This document shows, in pieces, positions 24,725-36,748 of a stretch of 64,000 bases of DNA. Within the stretch, counting starts at the first letter, position 1. The number at the start of each line of letters is the position of its first letter. Source of the stretch: Leucogyrophana mollusca (Eukaryota; Basidiomycota; Agaricomycetes; Boletales). Location: assembly GCA_021014945.1 (NCBI GenBank), contig MU266387.1, positions 62,001 to 126,000 of the forward strand, given 5' to 3'. The position numbers were made by a program, and so were the translations under genes. Below the pieces are notes generated by a model. It did no database searches and was not told the DNA's origin. It worked only from the letters and a program-made list of their open reading frames with translations.

Positions 24725-25346
24725 TCTGCGATATGCTTCATTTTCACATGAGCCTCTGGTGCGATCACTCGCCAGATAGCCGTACAGCTCACCGGTTGTG
24801 CTTGAGGGGACTAGTGGAGATGGCGAGCAAGCTATGACTTTGGCAAAGAGAGCTTGCGCGAGGGTCCGTGGTGCCACAATTGGATCTCCGCAGCCGCACG
24901 TGGGGAGAACGCGTGCCGCCAAATTGGGTCAGCTTTCAAACACTTTCTTCAACGCGCCAACGCCTTTACTTATATCGCTTGGATCGCAATCATCTGGAGA
25001 ATAGGTTTAGTGGTTATGCGCGTAGCACGCCGGGGGTGGCTGTCTGAATCTTATTGGATTGATCTGTTCTTTGTGCTTTGTCTTCTCGCGTAAGTATCGC
25101 GTCTCCGTTACCAGTTTCGTCCTGGTTTCCTCAGTGGCGCTCGTAAAAGTCGCAAGTCTTGATTTAAGACCAAGTTCTTCTCCAACCCTCAGCAAGAAAG
25201 CGCTCTCCATCCCGAAACCGTCAAAGAGCGCCTACTGCGATCCTCCTTGGAAACTCATTTCCCCCAGATCCTGATAAGACCCCTCTTATTTCATCCTAGT
25301 ACTTCTCCGAGTCTGACCTCTGAGTATTGCCACTCATCCTCACACC
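24725..25346. promoter_or_regulatory. Divergent promoter region SEC4 / giant helicase
   Basis: This 622 bp gap between two divergent start codons should contain both promoters. A palindromic CACGTG (bHLH-type E-box) lies at 24897-24902. Open frames here (for example the minus-strand extension upstream of the SEC4 ATG) are not recognisable proteins. Confidence 0.4.
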
Positions 25347-28300
25347 ATGGCTCTGGGTGCCCCTGGCAGCAACTCATTGGACCTTGGTCTATTCGCAGAT
25401 CACAACCTACGACACGCCTCCGGACCCAAAGATGCTATGTCTCACCTGGAACAAGTTCTCAAGAACGAATGCTCATTGAATTCTGTGGTCGAACAACTAC
25501 TCTCCGTCCATGGCCTGTTTCCATACATCATCTCGGGTATGTTCAAACTCACCAGCCACGTTTCGAATCATTCTAACGGTACGACTTCAGTCTTAGATAT
25601 TGAAAATAACATAGCCCCCAGGATCCTGAGCGAATTCCCCACATCGCCAGATGTGTTCCTATGCTCCGTTGCGAGTAAGCTTCTAAGCGACTTGTCGCTT
25701 TTTCTGTTCGGTCTACCTCCCCATGTTTTTTCCACCGAGACATCTCGGAACATCGGGCGCCACAGGGCTTTGGTCGACGGTGCACAGTCTGTGCTACGTG
25801 CGATCCTGAGTCTAGATTTCTCCGTTCAAAAATGTGTCCCACTCCACGAGCGGAATGAGGTGGCAGCTCCTGAAGAAGTCGATGACTTTCTGATAATGAA
25901 GAAATCTCAGAGGAACCGGAAGAAGAATCGTCCAAAGGCTCAAGCGCTCGCCACCGACCTTACACCATTCTCCCGACTTGGGCTTAAAGTTCCTCTCACC
26001 GCAGAAGAGGCCCAACAGATGTCGGCGAACATCATGGCCGAGCAAGAGCAGATTCTTAGGGTCTGGTATTGCTGCTTTGACTCAATTCTAGTTGATTGAA
26101 GCTGTTCGCCCACAGTCCTACTTCTCCATTCTTCGGGAGCCAGAATATGCAGATGTTATCAGGTCGATGTACCTTCCGGAAGAGACCGTCGAGGTTCACG
26201 ACGCCACGCACTCAGCGAGTGCAGACAGCAGTACCGAAGCGGGAGAAGCGCCAAACGCTTACCCTATGGTGCAACCCATGAAGGCCGCGCTCTATTTCGA
26301 TAACGCAGAAGGGTTTGGGGACTGGACCATACTGATTGGAAGTGCCGCTGATCGCAAGCTGAGAGAGTATCGCAAAGCAGACGTCAAGATTTTCTCCATC
26401 ATAGTAAAGAAAATCAAGTAAGTTCTTACACCATCAAGTCAATAGAATGTAATTGATCATCATCTTTAGACAATTGTCGAATGGGCACTTCTCCGACGAC
26501 AACCAGAAGAGGTTAAATGGGCCTTCCTCAGGGGTTCCTGTCTTTGAGGCAAAGATGACACGAGACCTGAGGCTCGTTGTAGGATTGTTCCCTGATCCAT
26601 AATCTGTGTGTTATCTTGCTTAGGGATCTTTTGTCCAGTATCAAGTGGATTGCATCCCCGATCAGGACAGTGAGGTGAGTCACGGCTCGAGGGTTCGCTT
26701 GTATGATGTTTCTATCTGATGGCGTGCGCACTAGACGGAGCGGCAAGGTTTGATTATGCTTCGCGCCGCTTCTATCTCTCCTTACAAACAATGGTCCTAG
26801 TCATCAAGGTTTACGGGATCTACACGCACGCCCAGCTCGATGGGCGATTCTGGGATGCCATGGGACATCAACTGTCTGGAAAGGGAAAAGAGTACAAGCG
26901 AAGGTGAGTGTCAAAATGATCGAGAGCCGGTGGCAGCTAAGTGACGAGGTGCACTTCCGCAGGTGTATCTTCAGGAACCGCCCTGTTAACCCTGGTGACA
27001 ACGTGGTCCTCCCGGCCACCTTCCCTCCAGAAATCGTTGAACCCGAATCACCAGTGAACAAGCTCGACTTGCGCGAAAAGGATCTCCATGAGGTCTGGGA
27101 TACCACGGTCTTTTCCTTTTGGTCTTTGCTAACTCGAAACTATGATTCTTAGCTGCACGCTCTTCTCGTGTAAGTCCCATTCTCGGCTCTCTGGGGCTGC
27201 TATTGAAGGTCATTTCACAGACTCGAAAAATACGTGACGTTTTCACAGGTGGAAGATTTCACCATCTATATGTGCGATCGTACACTAAATAACAGCGATC
27301 TTGTTAGGCTTTCTTGAACAGTGAGGCACTCCTTTACCTGCTCCACCTCACTGATTTACGCAACTCTTGCAGGTATTGTCGCAGATCGCGACGTCACCCA
27401 TGTTTTCCACCTTACGTTTGTCTCTTCCGTTTTGTTGTGATCCAGCATTCACAGTAACTACCAGGCCCCAAGAGCGGAAGATTGTGGAGTGCACCTCGTC
27501 ATGTTATGTGCTTGGGCGAAGTGGAACTGGGTAAGGGCGAGAAAGCGGCTTTGACAGATACACACTAACATTTACTTAGGAAAACGACGACGATGCTTTT
27601 CAAAATGCTTGGGATTCAAAGAGCTTGGGAAATGCAAGCTGACGACATGCCTAAGCCCAGACAGATATTTGTCACAAAGTCCAGGGTGCTGGCAACGAAA
27701 GTCGAGGAGTACTTCGCCAAGCTCCTCGAATCACTGGCATTGGCCGGATATTCTGCAAAGAAGCTGGCAAGTCTCGCTAACAAAGATTCTCAAACAGAAT
27801 TGGTCGACCTGGACGATGTCCCAGATTGGCACAGCGATATTCCGAGGAAATACAGTCTCCTTGAAGATAGGCATTTCCCGCTATTCGTCACATTTGAGCG
27901 CGTGCGTTGCTTTACCTCCATCTTCACTGCGTTACTTCACAATGTCCAAAATAGCTGTCGAATATGATAAAAGCAGATCTCGACGACTTGCGAACCAACT
28001 CCTTGGATCATGACCATCAAAGCAACGCTCACGGTTCTCCTGAGAATTACGAGGAAGAGCAAGCGCAAGACTCTTTCGTGTCGTACGACAAGTTTTTGAA
28101 TTCATATTGGCCTCATTTCCCTCAGCCCCTCACAAAGAATCTTGGTGACGTATTCTCCCGGTTTTATCTTCTTCCGGGCACTGACGCTTGTACAATGCAG
28201 ACCCTTGGCTCGTCTTCAGCGAAATTATAGGTGAGTGACGTGATACATTAAGGTAGTCAATTATGAAAGACGAGTTTGTTAAATTACAGGGATCATCAAA

Positions 28301-31300
28301 GGATCGGAGCAAACCTTGAGTTCCGATATGCGATTTCTGGATAACTCGACGTACAGTGAACTCAGCCATAGGACACGCTCTACCTTTGCAACCCAGAGAG
28401 AGATTGTCTACAGTATTTTTGAGCTGTATTGCAAACTGAAACGTCAGAATCGCCATCAAGATATCGCTGACAGGTTAGTTTAGAGCTCATACCCCGCCAG
28501 CCAATGACCAAACTTCTGTAGGACACACACTATCCTCAAAGCTGTGCTCAGTCAACACACCCTGCCGGGTCGGACAATCGACTACTTGTGAGTGTCGCTC
28601 CAACGGGATGCCGAACGCGCAATCTAAATTCACGCAACTTGTATAGATATGTCGATGAAGCTCAGGACAATCTATTGATCGATGCATTACGTAGGCCCGG
28701 CATATCACAAGCATCGTGAACTCTATAGCTGACTTGTGAATACTAGTTTTGAGGCTACTCTGCAAAAATCCGGACGGACTGTTCTGGGCCGGCGACACGG
28801 CCCAAACCATCTCTGCGGGGAGTTCATTTAGATTCGATGACCTGAAGGCTTTTTTGTACCGAGTTGAGGTACAATTTCTGATTTTCCTCGTGTTCCTCGT
28901 TGATATTGTAGCAGCACGAAGGCGCATTCATGGCTGAGGGCCTACGGGGAATACAACAACCCCAGTCATTCCAGCTTGCTGTGAACTATCGGTCGCATGG
29001 CGGGATCGTTAATTGTGCTCATTCAGTAATCGATCTGATCACTCGCTTCTGGCCGAACGCAATCGACAGCCTGGCGCCCGAGAAAGGTGTTGTCGACGGT
29101 CTGAAACCTATATTCTTCACGGGATGGGATCAAGACACCGTCAGATACGAACAATTTCTCTTCGGCGCATCGTGAGACCATCATTTTACATACTATCCTA
29201 TAACTCATTGGTCGATGTTGCAGAGGCAGTCACATAGAGTTCGGAGCTCAACAATGTATGGGGCGACTTGGGCTCGATTGTGAAATGACTGACTAGATAT
29301 GGCAATAGGCATATTAGTACGAGATGATGGAGCCCGCGAACATCTCAGACAGCAAGTGGGTGATATTGGCTTGATAATGTATGTCGATCAGTATCGTTTT
29401 CGATCACCGCTCAGCACATGCTTCAAGGACACTCTACGAGAGCAAAGGGCTTGAATTTAATGATGTAAGTACCACCATTTAGCATGAGTACTAAAATTAA
29501 GTGTGTTTTGTTTGATAGGTGCTTCTGTACAACTTCTTTGAAGACTCAGCTTTTGACCTCTCCCAATGGCGAGTTGTGCTCAATGGCGTAGATCCGGCCC
29601 ACCTTGTCGGTTTACGAGCGCCATCTTTCGAACGCGATGAAGCTCGATACGCAGGGATCTGTGGCGAGGTACGTCACGGTTAACGGTTGACGGCTGATGG
29701 CTAATAGATTGGGGCGTGGATAGCTTAAACTGCTGTACGTCGGCATAACGAGAGCTAGAAAGAACTTGTGGGTCGTTGACCGATCAGAGAAGTGCGAACC
29801 CATGCGAGTACGTCGTCAGCCTGATATTCTCCGTTCGGTGCTACATGGGACCACAGCTTTTCTGGAATGCTCGAAATCAGGTTCAGATCTGCACACCCGG
29901 CACCGACGTTCCACATCTTGCAGTGTCATCGACCCCAGAAGAATGGGCAACTTTTGGCCGCTCGCTCTTCCAACATAAGCGCTATTCACAAGCAATGCAC
30001 TGCTTCGAACGGGCCTCTCTTCCACGTGAGGTGGCTGTCGCAAAGGCATATCAACTCAGGGAGCATGCTCGAGCCATGACAGGCGGTGCAACCAAAACTT
30101 CTCAAAAGGCTTTCCTTGGCGTGGCAGATGCATTCGCAGGATGTGGTGCTGCTGCCGCAGGTAAAGAAAGGTTGCAGTACTATTATAATGCCGCGGACTG
30201 TTATGCTCGCGGTGGGGACGATCGGAGAGCAGGAGCGGCTTACATCGAGGCCCATGAGTATGGTCTTGCAGCCAAGAGGTATCGCAAAGCTGCGCTTTTC
30301 GCCGACACCTTGCAGATCTTGAAATCCCACCGAGAGAAAATACCTTCCGACACATTCAACGAGCTTCTAGACGTTTGCCGATTGTACTATTATAGCCAGG
30401 AAGACGTGCAGTGCGTTCGCGTTCCTTGATGCTTCCATCACAACTAATGATTATCAAGACCACCGACCTCCCTATTTGATTCCTTCGACGAGGCCCTCGA
30501 ATTCTTGGAAGACTACGATCTGGATGTTGCTCGTGTAACTCTGCTTGAATCTCATGGCAGGTATTCAGAAGCCGCGGAACTACATCTTGCTGAAAATCGC
30601 CCTCTCGATGCCATCAAATCTTTCATGAAAGACGCGGAAAGTGATCTGGCTATGAAGAGAGCCGCCGAATGCCTGTTGGATATGCTCTGGCGTAGTCTCT
30701 CGTTCACTGTAACGTCAAAGACCGCTATAGACAGTGATTTAGTGGAAACCCTGCGAGCTCTCGCAGGCCGGGTAAAACGTCGCAATTTGCCACCCAATGT
30801 ACAAACTGAAGTGAGTGTGATATATGGTTGATTGGTCGCTAAGTAGTACTAATCACCCTTCTCTGCCAGATCTCCATGTTCGAAACAATCATATCAGAAG
30901 ACCTCGCTGAATTAGAGAGGCTGGCTGAAGGCTTTCTAGACGTACACCAGCGTCCAGAAGCTGCTCTTTTATGCTACGAGCATGTGTTCTCTCGTGCCCT
31001 TCGCATACAAGCTGCAACCGCCGAGCAGGTGGCCACTGCCCTTCGCAAGTTCCATTCTTACATCCGGCTCCTATACCAGTTCATGTCAGATGTGGACCCC
31101 ATGAGCAGCCCCTACACACGCAAGCTGTTATGCATCTCGGAGTTATCAAGCAACGAGTACACTATTGCGCCGGGGACATTCTTGGACCGTACCATGCAGA
31201 CTCTCAGAGCTAGTTTCCATCCATCGAGTCCAACTGGGACCACTGTCTCCCGGACGCAACTAACGGAACACGTTCGTGCATCTTTACGGGCCCATCTCCG

Positions 31301-33796
31301 GCACAAGGTGATGGAGGAAGATGCACTATGCCGAGATGCATCAGCATTCTCCGTGTGCCTCACATATGTCATGTCGGGTCAATGCAACTGGGAGGGTTGC
31401 CGTCAAGCCCATGTCGATTTGGTATCCTTGGATTCAAAACAGTACAATGCTCGAGTTGGGATCCATCTGCAGCAAATCCTCATCCTACAATTTATGTACT
31501 CGGCGGAACCCAAGACAGATCGTGAGAGGTTTGTTACATGTCCTTGTCCTCACAAATTGTGTTCTCAATGACTGCCAAGTCTACGCTACTGGTCAGGACA
31601 GGTGCACGAGGCTTTATGTCCGCCCTTCTACGTTCAAGGATCAATAACCGACTTCGACCCTTCCCTTATCCCAGAGAGCTGGGATGGTATCCGCGTAATG
31701 AAGCATTGGTTCCGCGACTTGTTTTACTCTCTTGACCCTGATGACTCCCCAAAGAGTTTTTTAACAAGCTTTCTCCGGGGAGCCGGTTTAAGCTTCACAT
31801 TCGATCGATCCGAAGCACCTGGATACCTAAGGCAGGTGAAACGTACAACTTTCGAGATGTTTCCATTGCTGTTCCGACAGCCAGAAGAACGCTACATCGT
31901 GGACGATATTATATGCTCTTTCCAAGGAAGTTCGAAGGCTAGCATCTCAGCCGGCGTCATCTACTTGCAGTTTGTTCACTTTCTTTGGAAGTTTGAAGAC
32001 TACTCACTGAATTTGGCGTGTTGTGGTTACAGCCATATCGTCGAGCGTCGCATCAACGTGAATCTCGCCGTTCTATGCGACTGTATTGACAGTATCTGCG
32101 CTTCTTTCGTGATATGCTTATGCTCGCAATCGAAAGCCGTTCCCCCTCTCCATAATATAATTCTTCCACGAAGCTGGTTGCTGGCAGCAAACAAGTCCTT
32201 GCATGCCAAAGAAACAGGGATGATGTGGATGCTATTCGGCGTTCTGAAAAGCCTGGTGGACATTTTGCGTTCAGACTCAGACAAAGGTGCGCTTTTATGT
32301 TGAAGGATGTCTACGCCCCTCAAACAACCAACGAACAGGCTTTCTCCTTCTCGATCGTACCAGGCTTACGCCGATTCTGTGCAATCTTTTCATATCCCGA
32401 ATGTTCGTATGAACCTGAGTACAATGTATTTTCTGCTGACACGTCCGTCATGTGTTACAGTTGCAGAACACTGTGCTTTAGTGCGTAACGATTCAGAGCC
32501 ACTTTCCCCCCTTGACTAATCTCTTTGTAGTGGGGCACAATATTGACAATCGCTATGTGAGGATGCACATTTCCGACATAATGGCGTTGTTGGACGAGAA
32601 AGTTACGTTCCGCCGTCCGCATGCTTACTATCGCCGGTCCGTGTCATATATTACCTCTTGCGCATCAAAGAGCACTGACAAGTAAGAACAAACTTAGGTA
32701 TGCAGGCCTTGGTCCGAGTCGTGGTGGATACCTTCGCGCAATCCAATATTATCAGGATCACTGGCAGGTTGTGATCAACGATGTAGTCCACTTGGTCCAC
32801 AAGAGCAGATCCTCCGGGGTTCTGCGAGCAAGCCACGTCCCGAAGCTGGTATATGGCAACGTGGAAGAAATACCCGGCCTTCTGTCGAAGCATCTGGCCG
32901 CCGCTCGCTCCAATCTTAGACCTGAAGCTCCCTCCTTTGTTCCGAACTCGACATTGAGCAGTCAAGGCCAAAGTCAGAAAGAGCCATCCATCAACCCTAT
33001 GCAAGTGGACCTCGAGGGCGATCTACCTGCAACTGAAGGCGATGATACTGCCGCTATTGATGGCGAAGCGGTGCCTACAGGCCAGGAGGTTCAGATTGAC
33101 CGTGCGGCAGACGTGGATTCCTATGTGCATGCTGTAGATGAGGTCCTGGTACAACCAAACGCTCCCTCGGAGGAAGAGACGCACGCAGCGTGTGTGTTGC
33201 AGGCTATATATAGACGTCGCTTGGATAGACGGCATCGCTCAGTAAGAAGCGGGCTCGCAGCCGAACGACATGCGTTCTTCGAGGAGTGCTTAAAGCGAGT
33301 GGAGGCTACTGAATGGTCATCAAGCTACTATCGCTTCCTTTACCTCGGACCTCTCCCCCATCTACTTGTCTGCCTAGAGCGAGGCATCACCATTACACAT
33401 GATACCAAGCGCAAGATCAAAGGTCGCCTCAACAAAGATACCTACGATCGAATCGAAGAACTGGGAAAACAGAGAACTGAGCTCACGTACGCTTGAATGA
33501 TTTTATATGACGCCTCGCATCAGCTAATACATGTTGTCGATAGGTCACTCCGGAAGCAAGGGGAGCGCCTACGTAAGGCGTTGGAGCCGCAAGCTCTGCT
33601 TCATCGCAGTCGTGACATCGAAGGACTCAAAGGCCATGTCCTTGAGATGAAGGAATTCTTGCAGAAACTTCCAGGCGGTGCGCCAGAACTACAGCAGGAT
33701 TACGCCATCGCCTACAAGGGCATTGTCGCTGTGCGCAAGATAGCGAAGAAGATGAAGCCTACCCTCAATACCGAGGACGATGTCTGGGACGTGTAA
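25347..33796 (+). CDS. Giant UvrD/Rep-type SF1 helicase with TPR-like tail (TRANK1-like)
   Basis: ATG at 25347 (MALGAPGSNSLDLGLF), stop TAA at 33794-33796. Over 25 introns; I estimate about 2,200 residues. An N-terminal region without known domains is followed by a complete SF1A motor: motif I VLGRSGTGKTTTM (split by an intron, about 27509-27600), Ia QIFVTKSRVLA, II VDEAQD (28651-28668), III FWAGDTAQTI (about 28782-28811), IV FQLAVNYRSHGG, V YESKGLEFNDV (about 29435-29465) and VI LLYVGITRARKNLWV (about 29729-29773). After the motor come helical TPR-like repeats (AMHCFERASLPREVA; YYNAADCYARGGDDRRA). A C-x8-C-x4-C-x3-H motif lies at 31356-31412, a long alpha-helical region follows, then an IQ-like motif at about 33197-33230, and a charged C-terminus DTEDD-like VWDV. 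The closest named animal family is TRANK1. Substrate and role are unknown. The gene is tail-to-tail with an ABC transporter, 57 bp away. Confidence 0.85.
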
Positions 33797-33853
33797 CGAT
33801 TTCGTGACGAGTAGCTATGGCGTACAATGTAACTCCTCAGTATATATATTCTA

Positions 33854-36580
33854 TTAAATGAAGGCCTTGGCCTGCAGATTCCAAATTCGGGCGTATTCCC
33901 CCCCTCTTTTCAGAAGTTCATCGTGTGTTCCTTCCTCTTGCACAAGAGAGTCATCCATGTACCTGTGGAACCCAGTAAGCTGCTTTGACAAGAAGAGTAG
34001 CCTTGAAGGCCTCACAGTATTAGATCAGCGTGTCGAGTCAGGTTACCAAAGCGATGGGACGAAAATATCATAGTTTTGTTTCCCCGTAACTTCCGCAGCC
34101 TTTCGAATAAATCTGTAGGAGGGCAGTCAACAACAACACACTTTGTATCAAAACGTCATGTGCACCATGCTCAGCAGTCGGATCGAGAGAAGCGCTGGGC
34201 TCGTCGAATAGTAACATGCCCACCGAGGATTGTGATTCGGATGTAAGCGATCGCATAAATGTACGAGACCTACATCCAGGTGTTAGTTCCCACACAGGAA
34301 GTGTGTGCAGCACACGTACACAGCCAGGCGTTGCATTTGACCTCCACTAAGTGTCGATGTGTCTGTTGTTCGCATGCTTCCCATACCTCGCACGCGGCTA
34401 TAATCCACTGGTCTCCCGAATAGACTTTTGGTTCCTTCCGGTAAACTCGAGTAATAATCCTTTACTGGTCTGTCAAGATAGGTGTCGAGTCCATCGGGGA
34501 GGCGGTCGATAAGCTCTTCTGCACCACCGAGCCGAGCCGCTTCGCGTATTTTATCCTCGTCGTGAGCTAGCTCGGGGTTTCCGAGGGCTATGTTTTCTCT
34601 GATCTGCGTAATGTTGAATACTTGGTCAGCTTAACGAATGGGAAGGCTTAGGACGCACGGATAAAGGGAAGTGAGTGTAGTCCTGGAAAAGAAGAGACAT
34701 GGCGCGACGCAGGTCTACTAGGCTCAAAGTCTTGATATCTCTGTCGTCTATCAGTATAACTCCTTCCATGGGATCATATATGCGAGCAATAAGTTTCAAT
34801 ATCGTGCTCTTTCCGGAGCCATTTACGCCAACGATAACCTTCGCACAAAGGTCAGTATCATTTTAGCAAACTTCGTAACAGCGAGAGGGCCTACACAGAG
34901 CTGCCCGGCTCCAATCTTGAAGGACACATTCCGCAAAGCATAATCCTTAGTTCCAGGGTATTGGAAAGACACGTTTCTAAGGCACTATTAGTTTTCACCA
35001 CATCAGTGACCACCGCTGTTCGGTGTCATACCTAAATTCGACAGAGATTCCCGCATTGAGGCTCTGCTGGTTTTCAGGATATGGTTCCTTCCCTTCTGGT
35101 ATCCTGTTCGGAACATTCGCGATCTCGTACATCTTGCGCACACTGGAGAACTGTTCTGCAAGAGAGAATGACTGGCCGAAGAAGTGGAAGAGGCTCGAAC
35201 TGAATGAATTGGCAGTTTGGTTGATGAGGGTGAGAGAGGCGAGAGATAGGGGTATGGATGCAGGGTACTGAACAGCTCGAAGAGTGAAGACGATCTACGG
35301 CCTGTATATTAGCGTGTGATCACCCCTAACTACGAAATCCTCCAAGTTACCTGAGGGAGCTCATGCATGGGTTCCCGCAGAATGGACAAGAACGTAAGTC
35401 GATCCCGGATAGTATGGGCTCTCCGCATCTCGGGGAAGTCGCCGGCATCATCACCCACCTTGATAGCGGAGTCATGATACTCTACGAGGGTTTTGTTACA
35501 CGACGAGAAGACCTGCCGATCTGAGGTCTACTTACGGGAGGTAAGATAGGGGCCGAGATTTCCGGCGACGACTTCCTTGCGATGCGTGGGGTTGTCGACC
35601 AAATGCTTCAGACCTTGCATTCTGACATAGTCCTCATTCTTGGTGGTTGCAGCCCACACTGTGACAATATTAGGCATCGGGGAGCAAGAACCAGTAGGAG
35701 GTGAGAAAGCGACTTACCACTTGAGCTGAATGTTGACTTTCGTACGCTGTACCACTGGAATACTGATTGAAAGAAGCTAAGGGCTGCAAGTAGTGGCCCA
35801 TCACGTTGATCTCGCAGGACACCGAACAGGACAGACAACTGCGATATCAGACGTATAGCGGTTGTAACAACAGCCGATGTCATTTGCACGGTCTCCCATG
35901 CAACGCTGGTGTGCCACGATGTAGACCATGCTGCCTCAAGTTGCCTTTGAACTGCCGGGTCTTCAAATGTTGGTACATCGAGCCGTGCCATTGAGTGGAA
36001 AATGTGCGTGGAGTAGAATTGTTTGATGCGCATGTTGAGGGGGAGCCCCAACCGGCTCCTACAATACTGTAAGAGGCGAGTCGCTACCGAGCAGGCGACA
36101 CGCCCAGCTGCGACACTGAAAAGAACATGTTTGTCCACGGTTCTCTTCTCTACAGCAATTTCTACCTTTAAAGAATCAATGAAGACCTCGCATTGGTGAG
36201 AGTAACAACCTACTAGGTGAAGTAGCTGTCCAGAGTACCTGCAGGCACGTTGTAGCACTGTGCGAATGATTCAACACAGCTGTAACTCACCATAGAGAAA
36301 CTGCAGGTATCAAGGATGTTATAAACTCGACGATGAGGTAGAGAGACAACAAGATCCAGCATTTCTTGATGCTGAATATATCTTTCGTCATACGCCATAC
36401 ATAGGGCATGCTCTGTATCATCTGTGCGTAAGTCTCCAGTCTTGAGGAGCCAGGTATATGTGGCATGTCTGTCTGCCTCTCTTCATAGAGGTCCCAGACA
36501 CCAATGCGGGTATGCTTGACGCGGACTGCATCCTCTGGATTGAAAGTTCCCTGGCGGTTAGATATCCTTGTCTTCCGCAT
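33854..36580 (-). CDS. ABC half-transporter (exporter fold, one TMD plus one NBD)
   Basis: The start is taken as the ATG at 36580 (MRKTRISNRQGTF), stop TAA at 33854. About a dozen introns. The N-terminal half has hydrophobic segments such as WILLSLYLIVEFITSLIPAV and a helix bundle with LFSVAAGRVACSVATRLLQY, RLISQLSVLFGVLRDQRD and LLAALSFFQSVFQWYSV. The NBD begins VSVEFRNVSFQYPGTKD and has Walker A VGVNGSGKST (about 34805-34845), Q-loop LFQDYTHFPLSIRENIALG, signature LSGGQMQRLAVSR (about 34270-34350), Walker B MLLFDEPSASLDP and the switch histidine in SSHRFG. All ATPase motifs are intact. One TMD and one NBD imply a homodimer. Similar proteins that I associate with agaricomycetes look closer to bacterial exporters than to yeast Mdl/Atm1, but this is recall, not a search result. 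The substrate is unknown. An in-frame TTG-initiated extension upstream exists and was not used. Confidence 0.85.
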
Positions 36581-36748
36581 TGGAGTATGCGCTCTATAGT
36601 TGTGGGGAGCAGAAGAAAGAGAAGTCGCGACCGCAGCCAGCAGCGCGACTCCGACTCCGGGTCTTGTTATAATTTGCAAAATTGACCCAAAACAGCACAC
36701 GCGCCACAACTCACCCGTTCACCACAGCCTGGCCCTGTATACACCACC
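36581..36748. promoter_or_regulatory. Bidirectional ABC-transporter/NIC96 promoter
   Basis: The two divergent ATGs are 168 bp apart. The region contains ACACGCGCC at about 36699 and no clear TATA box. Both promoters must lie here or overlap the coding starts. Confidence 0.45.

Noticed and set aside
36581..36709. N-terminal extension of the ABC transporter to 36709
   Set aside because: It begins with TTG, not ATG, and would overlap the NIC96 promoter; the ATG at 36580 was used.
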